From contig JAHELJ010000023.1 in assembly GCA_024644235.1 (NCBI GenBank), positions 1-64,000 of the forward strand: DNA of 64,000 nt. The letters are read 5' to 3'. The position numbers were made by a program, and so were the translations under genes. The notes beneath the pieces are model-generated. The model did not search any database. It saw only the letters and a list, made by a program, of their open reading frames with translations, and had not been told where the DNA came from. The stretch is from Lewinellaceae bacterium. GTDB lineage: Bacteria > Bacteroidota > Bacteroidia > Chitinophagales > Saprospiraceae. Below are positions 63,360 through 64,000 of the stretch, piece by piece. How positions within the stretch are numbered: position 1 is the stretch's first letter; every line of letters begins with the position of its first letter.

Positions 63360-64000
63360 ATGCTCTATCATTTATTCGAGTATCTGGAGCGAACACACGA
63401 CATCCCTGGAGCAGGTCTATTTCAATACATCTCTTTCCGGGCAGGTGCAGCCATTTTGCTGTCGCTTTTCATCTCCATGTTGATCGGAAACAGGATCATT
63501 AAATGGCTCCGGAAAATGCAGGTAGGTGAATCGGTAAGGGAACTAGGCCTTTCCGGTCAGAAAGAGAAGGAAGGTACTCCCACTATGGGAGGAATCATCA
63601 TTATTCTGGCTACAGTGGTACCCTGCCTTTTATTTGCCCGGTTGGATAACATCTATATCGTATTGATGCTGATCGTCACCGGTTGGATGGCGATCATTGG
63701 TTTTGCAGATGACTACATTAAAGTATTTCGGCAAAATAAGAAGGGACTGAAGGGAAGGTTTAAGATCGTCGGGCAGGTTGTGTTGGGCTTGATTGTGGGA
63801 CTAGTGATGCTGATGAGTGAAGATGTGGTGGTGAGGGTGACTCCTGATGTAGCGGAGGAAAACGGATACGAAGTCATCGAACGTGTTACTGCCGTGAACC
63901 CAAGGGGAGTGGAGCGGGAAATGGTGCATGTAAAAACCACCCTCACTAACATCCCTTTTATGAAACGAAACAGGTTGGACTATGAGTATTTCGTTGGCTT
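63360..64000 (+). CDS. mraY: Phospho-N-acetylmuramoyl-pentapeptide transferase, 5' part
   Basis: Makes lipid I on undecaprenyl phosphate at the inner membrane. The visible 213 residues include the TM1 region, GTPTMGGIIII (about 75-85), and the catalytic acidic motif GFADDYIKV (about 118-126). The loop after TM4 (about 155-205, ending VHVKTTLTNIPFMKRNRLDYEYF) is longer than in E. coli, a normal Bacteroidota feature. The gene continues past the window end. Confidence 0.95.
   Translation, partial: MLYHLFEYLERTHDIPGAGLFQYISFRAGAAILLSLFISMLIGNRIIKWLRKMQVGESVRELGLSGQKEKEGTPTMGGIIIILATVVPCLLFARLDNIYIVLMLIVTGWMAIIGFADDYIKVFRQNKKGLKGRFKIVGQVVLGLIVGLVMLMSEDVVVRVTPDVAEENGYEVIERVTAVNPRGVEREMVHVKTTLTNIPFMKRNRLDYEYFVG

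Noticed and set aside
1-64000. CRISPR array, insertion sequences, prophage or defence island
   Set aside because: No short spaced direct repeats, transposase, integrase or terminal inverted repeats seen; gene content is core-like throughout.

Overview
The window reads as a contiguous piece of a Bacteroidota chromosome, most likely Saprospiria-like. Four genes end in type IX secretion (T9SS, Por) C-terminal sorting domains. The DUF4295 gene sits in its usual Bacteroidota place between rpmG and ftsY. 2-oxoacid dehydrogenase E1 is a fused alpha-beta protein, and there is a CCDC81-type HU/SPOR protein. At least eleven genes are preceded by the Bacteroidota -7 promoter element TAnnTTTG, while Shine-Dalgarno sequences are essentially absent. 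The species itself cannot be named from the sequence.

Layout. 0-9.6 kb: end of a T9SS surface protein, a PlsC-like acyltransferase, a bifunctional-nuclease/UVR protein behind etfBA, dapF, a GMC oxidoreductase, an HtrA protease and threonine aldolase. 9.9-25.4 kb: lepA, a secreted redoxin/SprB/HYR protein, the tRNA-Arg-rpmB-rpmG-DUF4295-ftsY unit, a 1473-residue cysteine-rich repeat protein, an ABC exporter with a histidine-rich loop, and a secreted subtilase. 25.4-43.4 kb: signal peptidase I, a coiled-coil protein, a DEDDy exonuclease, rpe-TonB receptor, rpsP with a long acidic tail and an unrecognised gene, an EI24 protein, hemL-histidine kinase-response regulator, HU/SPOR-kdsA-FAD protein-DoxX, and a K+ channel. 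43.6-54.2 kb: small membrane proteins, penicillin acylase, sulfatase, a maltose phosphorolysis operon (pgmB-GH65-GH13-like), yaaA and DUF1573. 54.5-64 kb: fused E1, a dolichol-phosphate-mannose-synthase-like transferase, then the start of the division/cell-wall cluster mraZ-rsmH-ftsL-ftsI-murE-mraY, which runs off the end.

How genes fit together. DapF makes meso-diaminopimelate and the MurE here carries the DNPR motif that selects it, so the peptidoglycan is DAP type. KdsA indicates Kdo-containing LPS. EtfAB and the fused E1 point to aerobic catabolism of branched-chain or other 2-oxoacids and acyl-CoAs. The pgmB-GH65 pair would turn maltose plus phosphate into glucose and glucose-6-phosphate. 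The third gene of that operon looks like a GH13 protein that has lost its catalytic residues. T9SS clients (partial gene, redoxin protein, giant repeat protein, subtilase) indicate an elaborate cell surface.

The most notable signals are: the A/B-module cysteine-rich protein; the GH13-like apparent pseudoenzyme; three 10-bp direct repeats forming a textbook MraZ box over the -33 region of the mraZ promoter; apparently leaderless genes (lepA, rpe, nearly pgmB); and the fact that all eight convergent gene pairs end within -17 to +8 bp of each other with no room for a terminator. I saw no CRISPR array, insertion sequence, prophage or defence island.
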